64,000 nucleotides of DNA from Hoplostethus atlanticus (GCA_034670405.1 JAXDDX010000012.1:6616501-6680500), one strand, 5' to 3'. Counted from the stretch's first letter, positions 1 to 13,657 are shown. The notes: generated by a model not told the origin, from the sequence alone. A program made the numbers and translations.

Positions 1-37
<37 letters not shown>

Positions 38-129
38 AAGAGAGAGAGATAATAGAAAATTATAACAAAGAAACATAGAAATAGGTAAGAATGAACTGTT
101 TTGGATTTGTACTGTGTTGTGTAACTCAC

Positions 130-215
130 AGGAGATGTCAGGCACGGCTTGCTCTGTGATGTGAGGCCTGTGCTCCTCTTCAGCTCTGGTATCTGATAGA
201 CTGTCCCCCTGCAAC
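130..215 (-). CDS. C8orf34: C8orf34 exon 9 (last coding exon in window)
   Basis: This 86-nt exon adds 1 nt to finish Arg321 and then encodes residues 322-349, starting LQGDSLSDTRAEEEHRP and ending AVPDIS plus one base. The acceptor is TCTCTAG and the donor is GTGAGT. The RLQGD start matches the human protein directly after the CxxC block, while the rest is acidic, divergent and probably disordered. In the transcript, 96 nt after the donor, a (UG)n tract (positions 33-1) begins. Coding must continue beyond the left edge because no stop is present. Confidence 0.85.
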
Positions 216-3200
216 CTAGAGACGACACACAACACATACTGTAAGTTAGCAACGCAATGGCACAAGCACGGTAGTGTTGTTGTCAATGGCGAGGGCTTGA
301 ATAATCTCTGCATTTTTTCCACAACACCACAGTAATGTGTATCTGGAAACTGAACGTCAGATCATGAAAAGACTGCGGGCCTCTATCAGTCTGAGGTGAT
401 GAGACAAAGAGGAAGTCTTCAGTGGGTTTATAATCTCCACTTGCAGCCAATAGGGGCATTGACATCTGGGATAGTACCAAGACAGGAAGAACATAGGGGA
501 GCAGCTTATGGGCAGAAATCCTATCTCTTCATCACAGCTTCTCTTCCCTCTGAAATTAAATCTGTGTTACATTCATATGAAACCAAAGTAGTGCAGTTAC
601 AGACATATGGTCTGTGCATGGGTAAAACTGTGTGTGGAGCGTTCGTTTCAGCAGCGACTACACTCTGCTTACTGAAAAAGCAAAAAATGAAAAGCTGGCA
701 CAATGATTCTGTTTCCCCATAAATCATACGGTAACTGTTTATCGTAGCATGTTCCAAGCCCCTATAGCCTTTTTAAAGCTATCTGTTGGAGTGAAATGGC
801 AGCGGCTCTGAGAGATCTGTCTGTCTCCTTAAGGTACCAAAAGATTTAATGTTCTCTGAGATAGGAAAGTATACTGTGGGTGAAAGACAAACAGCTATAG
901 GAATGCTTTTTCAGCGGGAACGACTGTTCTGTCCTGCATCCTGTGGGCCACCGGGAGATAAGTGGGTTACACGTGGCCGTTTCACTGCACTTCTGCAAAC
1001 TAATTCTCACACAGCGACTGCAGTGTGCCATAAATGCTGTGCATTTATTTTTCTACAGCATATATTTAACGACTGTAAATCATACCGTATATTATATGTA
1101 ATTACACACTACTTGAGCTGCAAATTCTTTCCCTGCATGCTATTTCCATGTCATCAGTGCGACCATTAGCTGAAGACAAAAGAAAGCAATCCATAGGCTT
1201 TTATGGTGTGGAGGCATTCCCCCACAGCCGCAGGGCTCTTGATTTCTACACCTATGACGAGTCTAAAAATAGAATACAGCTTTTCAAAGTATATTCTGTT
1301 CCTCTCTGTCCTTATTGCCCCTCCCCACCCCAATTCTCCCTGTCTCTTTCTCTTTCTATCTCTTTATAAAGTCCCAGAGATGACAATCCCCAGCCCTTCT
1401 CATTCTCTGAATGAAAGCAACTCATAGCCACAAGTCCTTACAACCATTACCTCAATACAATTTAATGAGAACTACAAGTCCCACAGAGGATGGAGATCTC
1501 TCCATTTCCCAGGATCGCACCACCAACTCCTCCAGACTATGCCCGACTATGTCTGGGATGCTTTGCACACAGGAGGTTTTGTGGCAGGAATAGCGGTTTA
1601 AGGGACTGATTGGCTGTACGAAGGAGGTGGGTGAAGGCTGGTGTAACCACAGCAATAGCCCCAGAGACAGGGACATGCCCACATCACACAGGACATACTG
1701 CATTTTACACTTCAACCGAGCAGCAGAGCGCCAGAGGAAGCAGCCTGTTTCCTGACCTGTCACTGCTGGTTAGGCGCCACACACTGGCTGACTGGACTAC
1801 AGAGGCAGGGTGGCGGTGTGGACATTGTCTGGACAGGAAGGATGGGAAGCACAGTGGCCGTGGCCGTGTCTAGTAAAGTGGAATTGCGATGCGGTGGTTA
1901 ATCATATAGAAGTTACATTACACATTACATTATTCAAGATAAGATATATGAGAAAAGGTTTTAATTTCTGTATTTTAAAGAAAATTTGGTTGGATTGAAA
2001 GTGAATTGACCTCAACCCTGTAGCACATATGTCCTCCAGCATCTTCTAAAAAAACAAGTCAATTTGGACTGTACTGCTGAAATCCATGTTGTCACTGAAA
2101 TCAATTAATTTATATTACAGGCCTTTTATTAGCCTGAGTAGTGGCACACATCATTTAATAACACTCAGGAATGCTGCTGTAAATTAATAAACACCCTCTA
2201 CGGAGGAACAGGGAGTCGTTGCCTTCACGCTGTGGGTGTGAAAGTGAGTGTCACCCGGCCTTGGCTTTTGGGTGGTACATGGTGAGTAATGTCTCATTTC
2301 ACTGGCTGGACAACGAGAGAGAGTGAATACAGCGCACATGCTTTGGAATGAGAAAAAGAAAAAGACACGGACAGAAAAAACGTGGGTGCAAGGTCACATC
2401 TGTACAGTAGTACTGTCTGCATATGTGAAACACAACAGGGCCAACGGTGCCTCATATGCTGGTAGGTTTAGAAGTAGGTTTAAGGGTTGGCCTCATAGCG
2501 GGCCAGGTTTGATAGGTGTTTCTGGAAATCCCATCAAGGTAGAGTGTTAAAGCACACAGTGTAAAGCCTTTGTCCAGGCTGCCCTTCATACTGCTCCCTG
2601 ACCTCTGCCTTTACTACCTTCTGTTCACAGGAGCACCCTTCCCTCGCAAACCACTACAGTATGTGTGAATATATGCGAGGGCATGCATGCACATGTTTGT
2701 ATGCGTGTATGCATGCGTGTCTGTGTGCATGCATGAGTGCATTTCCGTTACAACTCCTTCTGTATCTCCAGAATAGCACAGAAGACATACCATGTGTGCA
2801 ACACTTTTCCAGCTTAGCGATCTGTTTATGGCCCTTCCACTCACCAAAAATGAGTATGAAAGACCAGGGCTCCTTTGCCAATAAAACTTCGGAAGGATTT
2901 GGTGGTCAGGTTAAAGAGGACGAAGCAGGAATTTGGCCTGAACCAGACAGAGACAGGCAGGGAGGGAGAACAGATGTCTGACATTTCAGTCAAGAGAAAC
3001 TCAGCACATGATCCAAAACTGACTCCAGATACAGATGCAGCCCTGCTCTGCCACTGATCCAACCAGTGGGCCCAGCGATAAGCGGCAGATATACTATTCA
3101 CCTTAAACATCCAGTCGATAAACCCAAACCCGCTGATACCATTCATCCTCCTGCAAGATTTCGGAGACCATCTAGCTGCATGTGCATACAGACAAACTGA

Positions 3201-3858
3201 TAAGCAGCATGAATGAATGAAGAGTAAGAAACAAACAAATTCCAAACCCCAAACAGAGGACGTGTGCCTGGCGTCTCATCGACCAGATACCTGTTTATCA
3301 GGCGCTGGCATCAGGGGAGAGTCCTGCCCGCACCTGCCCACCGTATCACACCCAACACCCAGAAATCTGAGTGCTACATTGATGCTTGCGGATCGGGGGG
3401 AACAGGAAACGTGTCGGAAGAGAAAAGGAGTGATAAAGAAAGAGAAACGGGGCGATACTGGAGACGGGTATCAGCACCGGGGCTTGCTTTATGAAAACAA
3501 CCAACACCGGAATGCACTTAAGATATGATACGATTCTCTGTTCTTGATCTTGAGGTATGCAGTCTTCCGATGAGCATGGATACAGATGCAGAGAGAGAAA
3601 AGAGAGTGGGTGGGGGGGAAGCAAAGAACAAGCATGGAAAGGGTTAGGATGGAAGGAAAAAAAGAGTAATAGCTACTATTGTACCATGGTTAGGCTTTCT
3701 TTGAATTCCTATCATTCTAACCTGATATATATAAGCCTCATATATACTGTGGCAGTTCTTGTACACTAAATAACTGTACAGACTGAAACTGTATATCTCT
3801 ACCAGGTACCAGACAGGAGAAGATGAAAAGCAGGAGCACAATGGGCTGCAGCTCTTAC
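216..3858 (-). other. C8orf34 intron 8
   Basis: This 3.6-kb intron shows no coding exon or recognisable gene. It holds a pyrimidine-rich patch near 1305-1370 and an alternating purine-pyrimidine (Z-DNA-prone) stretch at 2671-2745. The remainder is unremarkable. Several open frames here are not conserved-looking and overlap low-complexity sequence. Confidence 0.8.
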
Positions 3859-3994
3859 CTGGCACACCTGGAGCAGATGTTGAGAGTAACTTTGGCCTGC
3901 GGTTCAGGCTGATAGGAGCTGCGTCCCTGGCTGAACTTACTGCCGGACGGAGCCAGCCCCATCACGCCCTCCATCCGCAGGTCATCTAGGTCCT
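3859..3994 (-). CDS. C8orf34: C8orf34 exon 8 (CxxC segment)
   Basis: This 136-nt exon encodes residues 276-321. It starts [20 protein letters not shown] and ends [12 protein letters not shown]. It finishes the acidic helix begun in exon 7 and carries a single CxxC pair (Cys316, Cys319). The acceptor is CCCTCAG and the donor is GTAAGA. This is one of the best-conserved blocks with human C8orf34, which suggests a functional short motif. The CxxC is too isolated to call a zinc site. Confidence 0.95.
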
Positions 3995-4205
3995 CTGAGG
4001 GGGGGGAGAGAGAGACAGACAGAAGAGGTGGAAGGCGTTGAAAGGAAGACACAGAGAGAGGGAGACAAAAGGGACAGTCATTAATCATACTTTGGTCTCC
4101 GTCTTGTCAATATCAGCGGCGGTGATGACAGCCTGCTCAGAGCCAAAAGAGCAAGCAAGCACATCACAGTAAACAAACATTCTCAACCCAGCCCCTGCTG
4201 CTGTG

Positions 4206-4207
<2 letters not shown>

Positions 4208-4247
<40 letters not shown>

Positions 4248-4271
4248 AAGACACACACAAAGACACACACA
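4208..4271. repeat. (CA)n microsatellite, interrupted
   Basis: There is a pure (CA)n run to 4243, followed by CA blocks broken by AGACAAAG and CAAAGA. It lies 214 bp upstream of C8orf34 exon 8 in the transcript direction, where it reads as (UG)n. Confidence 0.95.
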
Positions 4272-4670
4272 TATGGAAATGACAAAAATATAGTATTGCA
4301 CAAAAAAAAATACATTATTGCCCATCATCAGCACAACTGTTTGTTGTAAGGGGAGATGGGAGAGAGCTGATGACAGCTCCGCATCAAAACAGCAGAGGAA
4401 CAGGAAGGGTACGTTAACAGGCCGGGACGAACGGGACAAAGAACAATGAAGTTGGCAAGGAACAAGGAGTGGAGAGAGAGAGATGGAGAGCTGGAGAGAT
4501 GGATCCGTCTGATCTCCCCCTGTGTCCTCAAGAGCACAAATCCTCTCTTAGCGCTCAGACACACACACACACACACACTCCCTCTGACTCTCTAAAGAAG
4601 TCCATATGTACTAGACACTCCAGTATCTCTCTTATCCTAACCTCTTAATAGCTGTCTCTCCTTTTCTCTG

Positions 4671-4723
<53 letters not shown>

Positions 4724-5415
4724 GCTAGCAGGTGCTGAGGGGAACGGTGGAAAGATAGCCTGGAAACCATCTGTACTCTACCCATCGCGTCATCCCTCTC
4801 CTTTCTCTCTTTTTTTCTTACGTATTAGATACACGTTTTTTTTTTCCTCTTTCTGTATCACTTATAAAAATACTTCATTCTGTCTTCCCTCTCTTTCACA
4901 AATTCGTTCTCCAGTGAGTGAGAGATGAAATGCTCTCCACATGCAACAGGTCTTCTACGTCTCCAAAGCTAAAATAACTCTACGATCGGGTGTCATATCG
5001 CAGAATCAAATTCATAGCTTGGAGGCACCATAAGCGATTCTCTCACAGACACACAGTTTTAGCACGATAGCGAACAGAAAGCAGAAATCACACCAATAAC
5101 CATGATCTTAGAACAATATGAAGTTAATCTTTTCTGAGAGCGGTAATGGTTCGTTGAATACAGCCAAGGATCAGACAGGGGAGTCCGAATCAGCCAGACA
5201 GTTTTGGTTTTGAGTACATCCTCAAGAGATAAAACATATTGCAATACTTTCCGTGTTATGAGAATGGATAGCAAGAGGGTGTCTGGACTCTGTCACTAAG
5301 TGAGGTGGTCAAGCTTTTTAACAACATATTGAATTACACAGAGCACTCTGACCGGTCAAACACACCAGAACAACATTTGTCCCGTTCTTCTCTCTTACCA
5401 GAACTTTGCCAATAA

Positions 5416-5442
5416 GGGGGGTGGGGGTGGGGGGGGGGGGGG
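5416..5442 (+). repeat. G-tract cluster (possible G-quadruplex)
   Basis: Three G runs of 6, 5 and 14 are separated by single T bases on the plus strand. The long run can supply two tracts, which satisfies the four-tract G-quadruplex pattern. In the C8orf34 transcript it reads as C-rich. A C11 run lies 125 bp to the right (5567-5577). Confidence 0.8.
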
Positions 5443-6857
5443 TCACGTCCAGGACAGTTTCACTGCCATTGTATCTGCACATGTAGATAGTATGTGTCTG
5501 TCTATGTGCGTGCCTCGTCACATGAAACCAACATTGACACTTTTCACTTCCAGATCACATTACTTGCCCCCCCCCCCGGTTTGGTGGAGAAGAAACAGGC
5601 CTCACACCTTGAAAGAAGAGAATGCATGACTAATCACCAGGATTAGAGGTGAGACACTCGTTCATGAGAACTCTCCCCCTCCATCCATCAGGGTGGCACA
5701 GCGCCAGCGTCTCTCACCTGTCTTCTCCTACCTTCTTCCTTTTGTGTGTCAAAGGGAATGACTCTGGTGTAAGGATATACGCAAGAACCCACCCTGTCAG
5801 AAAATGCAGTGCTTCAATCCAATCCGCTGATGCGTGCCTGCAACACATGACTCTGCTTAGCATAGCTGTTCAGGATAATTGATTCTTAGCTCAGTTTTTC
5901 CACAACCGATTGATGAAACCACAGTGCACAGTCTCTGCAAGGACAGATGCATACGCAGTCAGGGCTCTCTCACGTTATGATCATTGACATCAATCATCAT
6001 AGGATCTGGGCCGGGCAGTGGTCTGAGAAGGAGTATTGTTTTGGAGTGTGGTGAATGACGGTTACATTCTATCGATACCCTTAAGCATGGTGATATTAAA
6101 TGTCCCATTCATCATGGTATGCAATGGAGGGGGTGGGGATGGAGAGAGCCACGAGCGATTTGGGCAATTTGCTGGCCGTGGGAACTGCTCAAGTTCAGGC
6201 CATCACCTTTTCCTCATTCTCCTCTTTCTCCTTCCTCTTCTTCTCCTTCTAACCATTTTCCCTTTTTTGGCCACAACTAATGTGACATGCCAGATTTTCT
6301 TTGGGTCAAAGCCTAAGATACAAATCATTACGTGACACTTGGAAACATTCACTTGTGAGACAGCAGCTTTCACAAAATAAAAGAATAACAGCACGCAACT
6401 CTGACCCAGCAAGAGAACATGACCTCAGTGCACACAGCTGCCTGTCACCTCAGCCCCCCCACATTTCTCTTCTGTCCTCGTTCCCTTCGGGGTCAAGATA
6501 AAGTGACACAAAGAGAGGGAGAGAAAGACCTGTGTCTGGAGGAGGAGACAACTAATCTCAGATACACGCAGGGCACCAAGGTAAACAAAGGCCTTTGTTT
6601 ACCACACAGATAGAAGATTAGACTTCTATGTCAAAAGGAAATGTAACCAAAGTTAAAACATTCAGCAAAGTGTGACAACGTGGCGTGCTAAAGCAAGCGG
6701 CTCTGCCCCTGCAACAGCATCACTAGTACTAGGCTGTCGCTGAGGCTCATTTTGGCTGGAAGAGAGAAGAGAGCTGCAGCTGATAACATCACCTGTGGAT
6801 TCCTACTGTCACAGGAGACGAACTCAATGAACTCATCCTAATCAGCCTAGCTAGGTT

Positions 6858-6864
<7 letters not shown>

Positions 6865-6911
<47 letters not shown>
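6865..6911. repeat. (TG)n microsatellite
   Basis: This is a pure TG dinucleotide run of about 47 bp in C8orf34 intron 7. Open frames through it are poly-Cys-Val or poly-Thr-His artefacts. Confidence 0.97.
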
Positions 6912-6913
<2 letters not shown>

Positions 6914-8578
6914 CCATTCATGAATCAGTGCATACAAAAAATGTTGCCCTTGAGCCATATTTCTTAGCCCCCAACTACTCCAGAGGAGCTGCTCAGTGGG
7001 CAACAGTAGAGGACTGTGGTTGCACTGGGCAGCTCCCAGGTATGAATGTGTAACTCTATCAGAGTGAAGCAAGGCAGTGCTGAAAAAGTGCATGTGGGTT
7101 GAAAAAGGCTAATTTGGCTTTTTATGTAGGCTTAAATGTGCTTGTCTCGCCAGCCGTGTGCCAGCGCTCTGGAGCCAGGAACGGACTTTAAGACTGGGCG
7201 CAGTCCTTCATCTGTGCAACAGCAGTCTGAACCTCAGTCATGACAGGCCTCCACACATTACTCTAACACCGTTACTAGGGAGGGAGAGGTGACAGATCCC
7301 TGTGTTGACACCACACTGTCCCTGAGGGAGGTTTATGTATGAAGTACTAAAGTGATGAGTGATGTGTTTTAGGTTCAGCATATCCTCTTATCCTGATGAT
7401 TAGAGGACCAAAAATGATAGCAGGAATAGGCCGAGATTAGCCAGGAAACTGAGGTTTGTGTGGTCTCAGCTTATCCTGAACATGATCTTAATTAGGAAAT
7501 GAATCATTAGCTGGAATACTGTGTGCATGTAAACACACTTACTGACTTACAGTACGTTTGGTGTGTCCGTGTTTGAGTGTCATTTCCCCCCATGTTCATT
7601 ACAGAGAAAGAGCTCTCTCTTTCTCAGTCCACTTAGTCAAACTCATATGACTGAGTGCATACTCTCTCCAGGTTCACAAAGCTGCCCAGCATGCCTCCAC
7701 AGCCGCCCCCCCCCCCAGCCTCCCACACAATACCACCATGATAAGTTTACAGTGTGTCTCCCCTGAGACCAGTTTACCCTGGGACCATGACAGCCTCCCA
7801 GGCCCCTGTCTAGACACAACAAACGTCTGTCCACACCCGCCCGTTTGTCAGCCCGTCACATTTCCACTCCCTGGGCACCGGGGCAGCCATGCATGCTCGC
7901 CATGTCGAACGATGAGACACGGCAGATAAATAAAATGGGTCTGCGCTAGGGGGGGGGAGGTGGGAAATGGAAACTATTCGAGCGATGCAATCCCAACAAA
8001 AGGCCTGAGCGATGAGGAATTCCGTGCCGCAATCACTCACTCACACCAAAGCCAGAGCACAGCGGAGCAGAGCACACAGATCAAGTGTTTGTGTGTGCTC
8101 CTCCCTCCAAGTTTCCATGTAATTTAATGTTGTTTAGATAGCGACCGACTGACTGGCTCGCCGCTCCTCTTCATGGTGCTAAAAACAGAACTGATATCAT
8201 AATTAGGCCATTCACCTCACCAATAACTTCACGTGCACCTTCTTATATGATGCGTTGACAGACGTATAGGGTGGAATCGTCTAACGCACTACCCCACACA
8301 TGGAGAGGACAGACGCACACACTTCATTATCCCTCGCACCAAAACCCGAGGCATTTCGTCAAGTGCTGTGAGTTATTGTCTCTCATCTGAGTGAAATAAT
8401 TGAATTTCCATCTTTTTATGAGTGAGAAAAGTGCAGGGCGAGCTGCGGCTTGACGTCTGGGAGGTCATTCTAAAAACAGGCAGTAGTGACGGCGTCTGAC
8501 CGCAGAACACTGGGCTCTAATTAATAGACTGTAAGCGATAAATGCCCTTCTTTTCATGGTGCGGAGACAAAAGCTGCC

Positions 8579-8614
<36 letters not shown>

Positions 8615-9402
8615 GTGCAGGCACCCACATGTGTGAGCAACATACTCAGACATACAGATAAAAAGGCATACAGCACATACTCAACCCAACGCATACACAT
8701 ACAGTGACACTTCCAGACCCCACACTCTCGTTGCCCTCACACATACAGCGAGCATTTGTGTTTCATTAAGCCTTGAGCACAAAGCCTCCACTTGGCGGTT
8801 AGTCGTCACACAGACATCTTTGATGTGAGTAGGGGCAGAGACGCATTTGTTTGGCTTTGTAATAAAAACAATATTCCAACTTACATTTCATAATTATGTC
8901 TCGGCTTTCAATAGCAACCCCCCCCACACACCCCCCTGCCCTAAAAATATGCCTGTCAGGCTCCAAAACCTCACATCTCTGAATGCAGCAGTAAAATGCT
9001 GATCAGAATCAGATGGAGACACACATGAGCAGGGTAACATCAAGCTCCAAGGCCTGTGGAAAGTCTTATCACAGAGCGTGGTGCAAACCTCCTTTTAACT
9101 CACTTTCTAACCACAAATACTGCAGGGATTATGATGATGTCACCGTAGACAGAGCATGTTTTACAATGCCAGTTGTTACAGTCGGAGAAATTAAAAGTGA
9201 ATTGAGTCGTCTCCGCTTTGGAAACTTCTAAATACAAAACTTGTATTTGAACGATACCTGAAACTATGAAGTTGATCTTTCAGAAAGTATGTTTTCCAAT
9301 GTAGTATGTGGTCGATACAGCAAGACAGGATCAAGGCTGCCATCTACAGTTCAAAACGATAATGATTAGTCGATTCACTTATCAATCAATCTGTCAATCT
9401 GT

Positions 9403-9482
9403 CAATGGACACTTTTTGAGACGGACGTACTTCTGTTGGATGGATCCAACAGAAGTGCGTCCGTCTCAAAAAGTGTCCATTG
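9403..9482. repeat. 80-bp nearly perfect inverted repeat (fold-back)
   Basis: Two 39-nt arms (9403-9441 and 9444-9482) are complementary at 38 of 39 positions around a 2-nt centre. The outer sequence starts CAATGGACACTTTTTGAGAC. The single mismatch is T at 9428 against its partner. This is either a miniature fold-back element or the fused terminal repeats of an almost completely deleted DNA transposon. The tiny loop argues against a microRNA precursor. Confidence 0.9.
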
Positions 9483-12400
9483 AGGAAAGGCTATCAAGAG
9501 ATCACACATAAAAGCTTCACTGTTGGGTTGAGTGAGGTAGTGGGAGCAATTCTCTCCTTTCAGCTCATGTCTAGTTGTGGCAATCACTGCTTGTTTGTGA
9601 TAAACACATAGATACAGCAGCACACAAATCAAGACACACAAAGACAGAGATGCAGCTGCACACGCACACAAATGTGCATGGGCAAACACTCTCTCTCTCT
9701 AACACACACACACACACACACACACACACGATTACACAGCAATTACTATAAAAGCCATCATGCCTATAACTCACTCCAATCATGCCTGTCTTACATCTTA
9801 ATCCTGCAGCAGACGGGAGCCTATCTGACGACTAGAGGCATACCTCAGAGCTGACTTTGTTTTCTTTACCATTACAAGCACACAGAACTGTCAGTCTGCA
9901 CACAGCGATGTTGTGGGTCACGAGATACACATCGTCTATTCTGTGCTTCGGCAGATTACTCTGTAACGGCACAAGGCATCTATTCACACAAGTCCTTCAT
10001 CCGCTGAACTTGTGTGTTCTAGGCAATGATGAACTATACATAGATGTCACCCTTGCGGGGCTATCTCCCATCTTTTGCTTCTGTCTTCAGTAGCCACAAT
10101 ACAGCATCATGTTGTCCACTCAGCCCCTCCATTCAGATACATGTTGTTAATTCATCTAAGCTGTTTATCTAACAGTCTCCCCCTGGTAGAGATACGGCTG
10201 GTATCAGGCCATACTCTACGTGATGACTACTGCCAGATTTATGATGCGATCACAGCAGTCTACTAGCCTATTGGTAATTGCTTCCAGTAACACCTGCGGC
10301 ATTTTGCCTCTCTGTTATCCATCTGCACCGTGGAGACTTTCACAGGCGTCAATTTGGGGCGCTGTTAGACTTTTACGGGAGACCGGCGTAACCTTCAGAG
10401 GTGTGCCCAAGCCCACTTTACCCACTTTACGTGAAGGATTTAGTGTGGAAGTAACTCACCCCCGCTATCATCCACCTCCTTCTCTCCTCTCCTCTCCTGG
10501 AGCGAACAATACACCATGATGACACGGCTCCGTTGTTGTTTTGTTTACACCGTTACCGGGGGCAACCGTTCTTTGGTAGTTTGGGCAAGGCAGAAAGGGG
10601 CGATGGGAGTGACGGGAGTGAGAAGGGGGGGCGGTGGCTGGGAAGGGATCCTGCTGCATGAAGTGTTGATCAAGATGAAAAAAAGGGAAAATAGATTGGA
10701 ACAACATGATCAGTAGGTAAGAGGCGTCACTCTCCCTCTTTTAACACAGTTATTTATTAGGACAGGCCCTCCACTAGCTGAGAGGCAGACCACAACCTTA
10801 ATCACTCTCAGAGGCAAAGAGTCTATATCCAATAAAGATGACTTTCTGATACAGCACCTTTTGACTTCAATTTCAGGAGGGGAAAGAAAGAAAGGCAGGA
10901 ACTTTTGCTTACTTTCCCTCGCCAACTCCACTTAACATGAAAAAAATTGATACCTATTGTACACCAGGCTGGGTTTGATCAGGGAAGATATAATTCCTCA
11001 TACAAAGACACAAAGAAGCCACACAAAGAGACGCACACAGGCATAGCTATCCAGCCACCAGACACTGTCTTGATACTGCGTGTATCAGAGATCAGACATA
11101 GCTTTATCATGCCCTCATCCTACACCCCCATCAAACCTCTGTCACTGTGGATCACCTAGAGTGGGTAAAGGTACACTCACGTCGCCCTATCCCTGTTTCA
11201 GGACCCCCACCAGGGTAGTGCGACGTACAAAGAGGGTCTGTTGACTCACACAGGGGGGTCTGATGTCTGCCATATGGATGTGTCACACTGACAGCAGCTC
11301 TGTTACACTCTGCTGTAGTCCTGTGAGTGTGTGTATGTACTTTGTGTTTGTGTGTTCATATGTGTGTGTGTGTGTGAGCTGGGATTTGCAATCCATGAGC
11401 TATATTCCGCCCACTGGATCCCAAAGTTGATAGCAATGTCTGACACTGTGCTCTCTAACAATCCTAACTCAAAGAGGAAGAGGATGCAGACTCAGCTTTG
11501 CATTCATGTTATCCATTGTCTTTCAAACTCACCTCGACGAGGTCTGAGTTTGAGTTGTTCTATAACATACAGAAAAATGACAGATTTTGCTGAATTCACA
11601 CTATGTAACTTTTTTAAATCACACATTGGCATTTTCAGAAAGGTAGATTCAAAGAACTGGGAGAGCATGTCCCTGAAATGGAATACTTCCACCGAGCATG
11701 ACGAGAACAGTGACTTTACAGTGAGAAAGCGGGTAACTCATCTTATTAAGTTACCATAAAATAACACTGCAAGGCCAAAAACAGGGTGTTTCTCCCCACA
11801 GGCTGAACTCAACTTGTTTCTTATTTCAGATCAGTATAAAATTGTGGTTTCACCGCCCGACGAAGGCTAGAATCTTGAATTTTCCATGGTTTTACAAGAG
11901 CATGTGAGTCATATTCATTTTCAATATGGTTTGGACTGTGGTAAATATTAAGCATGAGACTAATGAAAACAACTGGGAAAACACACGGTGCCATCCTCGA
12001 GAGAGCAGCTAGAATCAATCAGACTTAACTTGTCTGATTTTATTTGCTCTTCTTGGAACAGTGAACAAAACAAATCAACCTTAAGCCATTTCTTTGAACT
12101 GTATTAATCTATTCAATCTGAAAAACCTTGGCTAGCAGCACTGTAAACAATTGCAAGAGGATCTTAATATCCACTCATAAGCTCCTTATCCAGGTGCTGG
12201 CAAAAAGTTTTGAAAAGCCTATAGCTCAAAATGGAAATGGGGATTAGTTGCTGACTTTCTGTGTATTTTTGAAATCATCTTTTATATTATGTATAGTATC
12301 ACAGAAGTTGCTGGGCAGCGGGAGAGACTACTGTTGCTCTCCTGCCTCCCAGTGGATACTGTGCAATATGTTCACTGCTGCTCTGAACTACAGAGCCAAC

Positions 12401-13510
12401 CATCTTATCTCTCCTCTCCTTTTCTTGTTCTCTGGAGGATCAGAGGCGTGAACATGATTGATTGCGTCCACACCGCGGGACAAGTCCATTTCTCTGTAGT
12501 ATAATTGCTCTTGTTTGGGTAGTGTTGATTTCTCTGTAGAGCAGCAATCAACACAACAAGCAGCTCACGGCCAATTAGCAGGTGTGATGAACAACGCTCT
12601 GCTTAAGTGACAACGTGACAAGTACAGGGAGAAACTACTGATGTGTATCAGGCTGGGACAGGTTGGACATGTGTTCTTTTGAGAGAAGTGCTTTGATCAG
12701 CCAATAGCTAGTGTGTGTGTGTGTGTGCGTGTATGTGCATGCACGTGTGTTCATTTGCAGTATATGAGCACCTTGATGATGGTACCCGAGAACAACATAT
12801 ATGCCATGGTGTTGTCAATATTTTTATATGCTTTATTGAGTGTGTATTGAGTGTGTGTTGTGTGTGTGTGTGTGTGTGTGTGTGTGCTCAGGAATCAGAC
12901 TAGCCTATTTTTAAAAATAGGTTTAAGACCCATATGTTCACTGCTGCAAAGAATGCATGCACAGTGACTTTTAGATCTGATCTTCATGTTATGAAACATG
13001 TGCTTCATCTGGTCTGCCAGATGGGAGGAGTGTACCATATGTGACATTACAATGCCAGACAGTTAATTTAGTGTACTTACCTGAATTGAAACCCACCAAT
13101 CAGACACTACAAGCAGGTTACAACAAAATAATTACTTCTTAGCCCAGGCCTGCAGCAGCCCAACTCTTCTCAGGAGAATTCACACCCAGCAGCTGTCATA
13201 CCACATCTAGCCACTAGGGGTCCTCCTAAGCTTATGGTTAAACAGATAACTTGCCTCCGAAAGGATTGCCATTGTGTCACACGTTACCAATGAAGTATTT
13301 ATTGCACAAAATGTACAGGATGGATGGAAGAAAAAAACATTATACCATTTAAACAACTCCATTGGCAATTCCATCCCATTGTAGTATCTTTAAGAATAAT
13401 TGGATGAAAAAAATGATATCGATAGCAATCTTACCTCATTTACACAATTAGCTTTAGCTAATGAACTTGATACATGAACTTGATAAAATCAATGTAATCC
13501 AGTGACTGTG

Positions 13511-13657
13511 GCAGCAGGGTGGAACAGTGAGCAGGGAGACCGTCATTCAACCAAAAGGCATGACCCTGTGACCCCGTGACCCTGTGGCCAGCTCCAAGGG
13601 TGCTGTTCTGTAGCTGTAGACACATTTGTCCTCCAGGGATCAATAGAGTATCACAAG
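13511..13657 (+). repeat. SINE-like repeat, copy A
   Basis: It shares the tail blocks GGTGCTGTTCTGTAGCTG and CAGGGATC(A/G)ATAGAG(T/G)ATCACAA, in the same order and spacing, with the sequence at 28603-28829. The head contains an imperfect region resembling a tRNA-type promoter. Copy A is more degraded at its head than copy B. Confidence 0.7.

Noticed and set aside
9403-9482. Possible microRNA precursor
   Set aside because: A 39-bp nearly perfect stem with a 2-nt centre has no room for a normal loop and lacks the bulges typical of precursors. A fold-back DNA element fits better.
11331-11759. 142-codon plus-strand open frame
   Set aside because: It starts inside a GT repeat (Cys-Val run) and shows no family motif. 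It is best explained as chance in C8orf34 intron 7.
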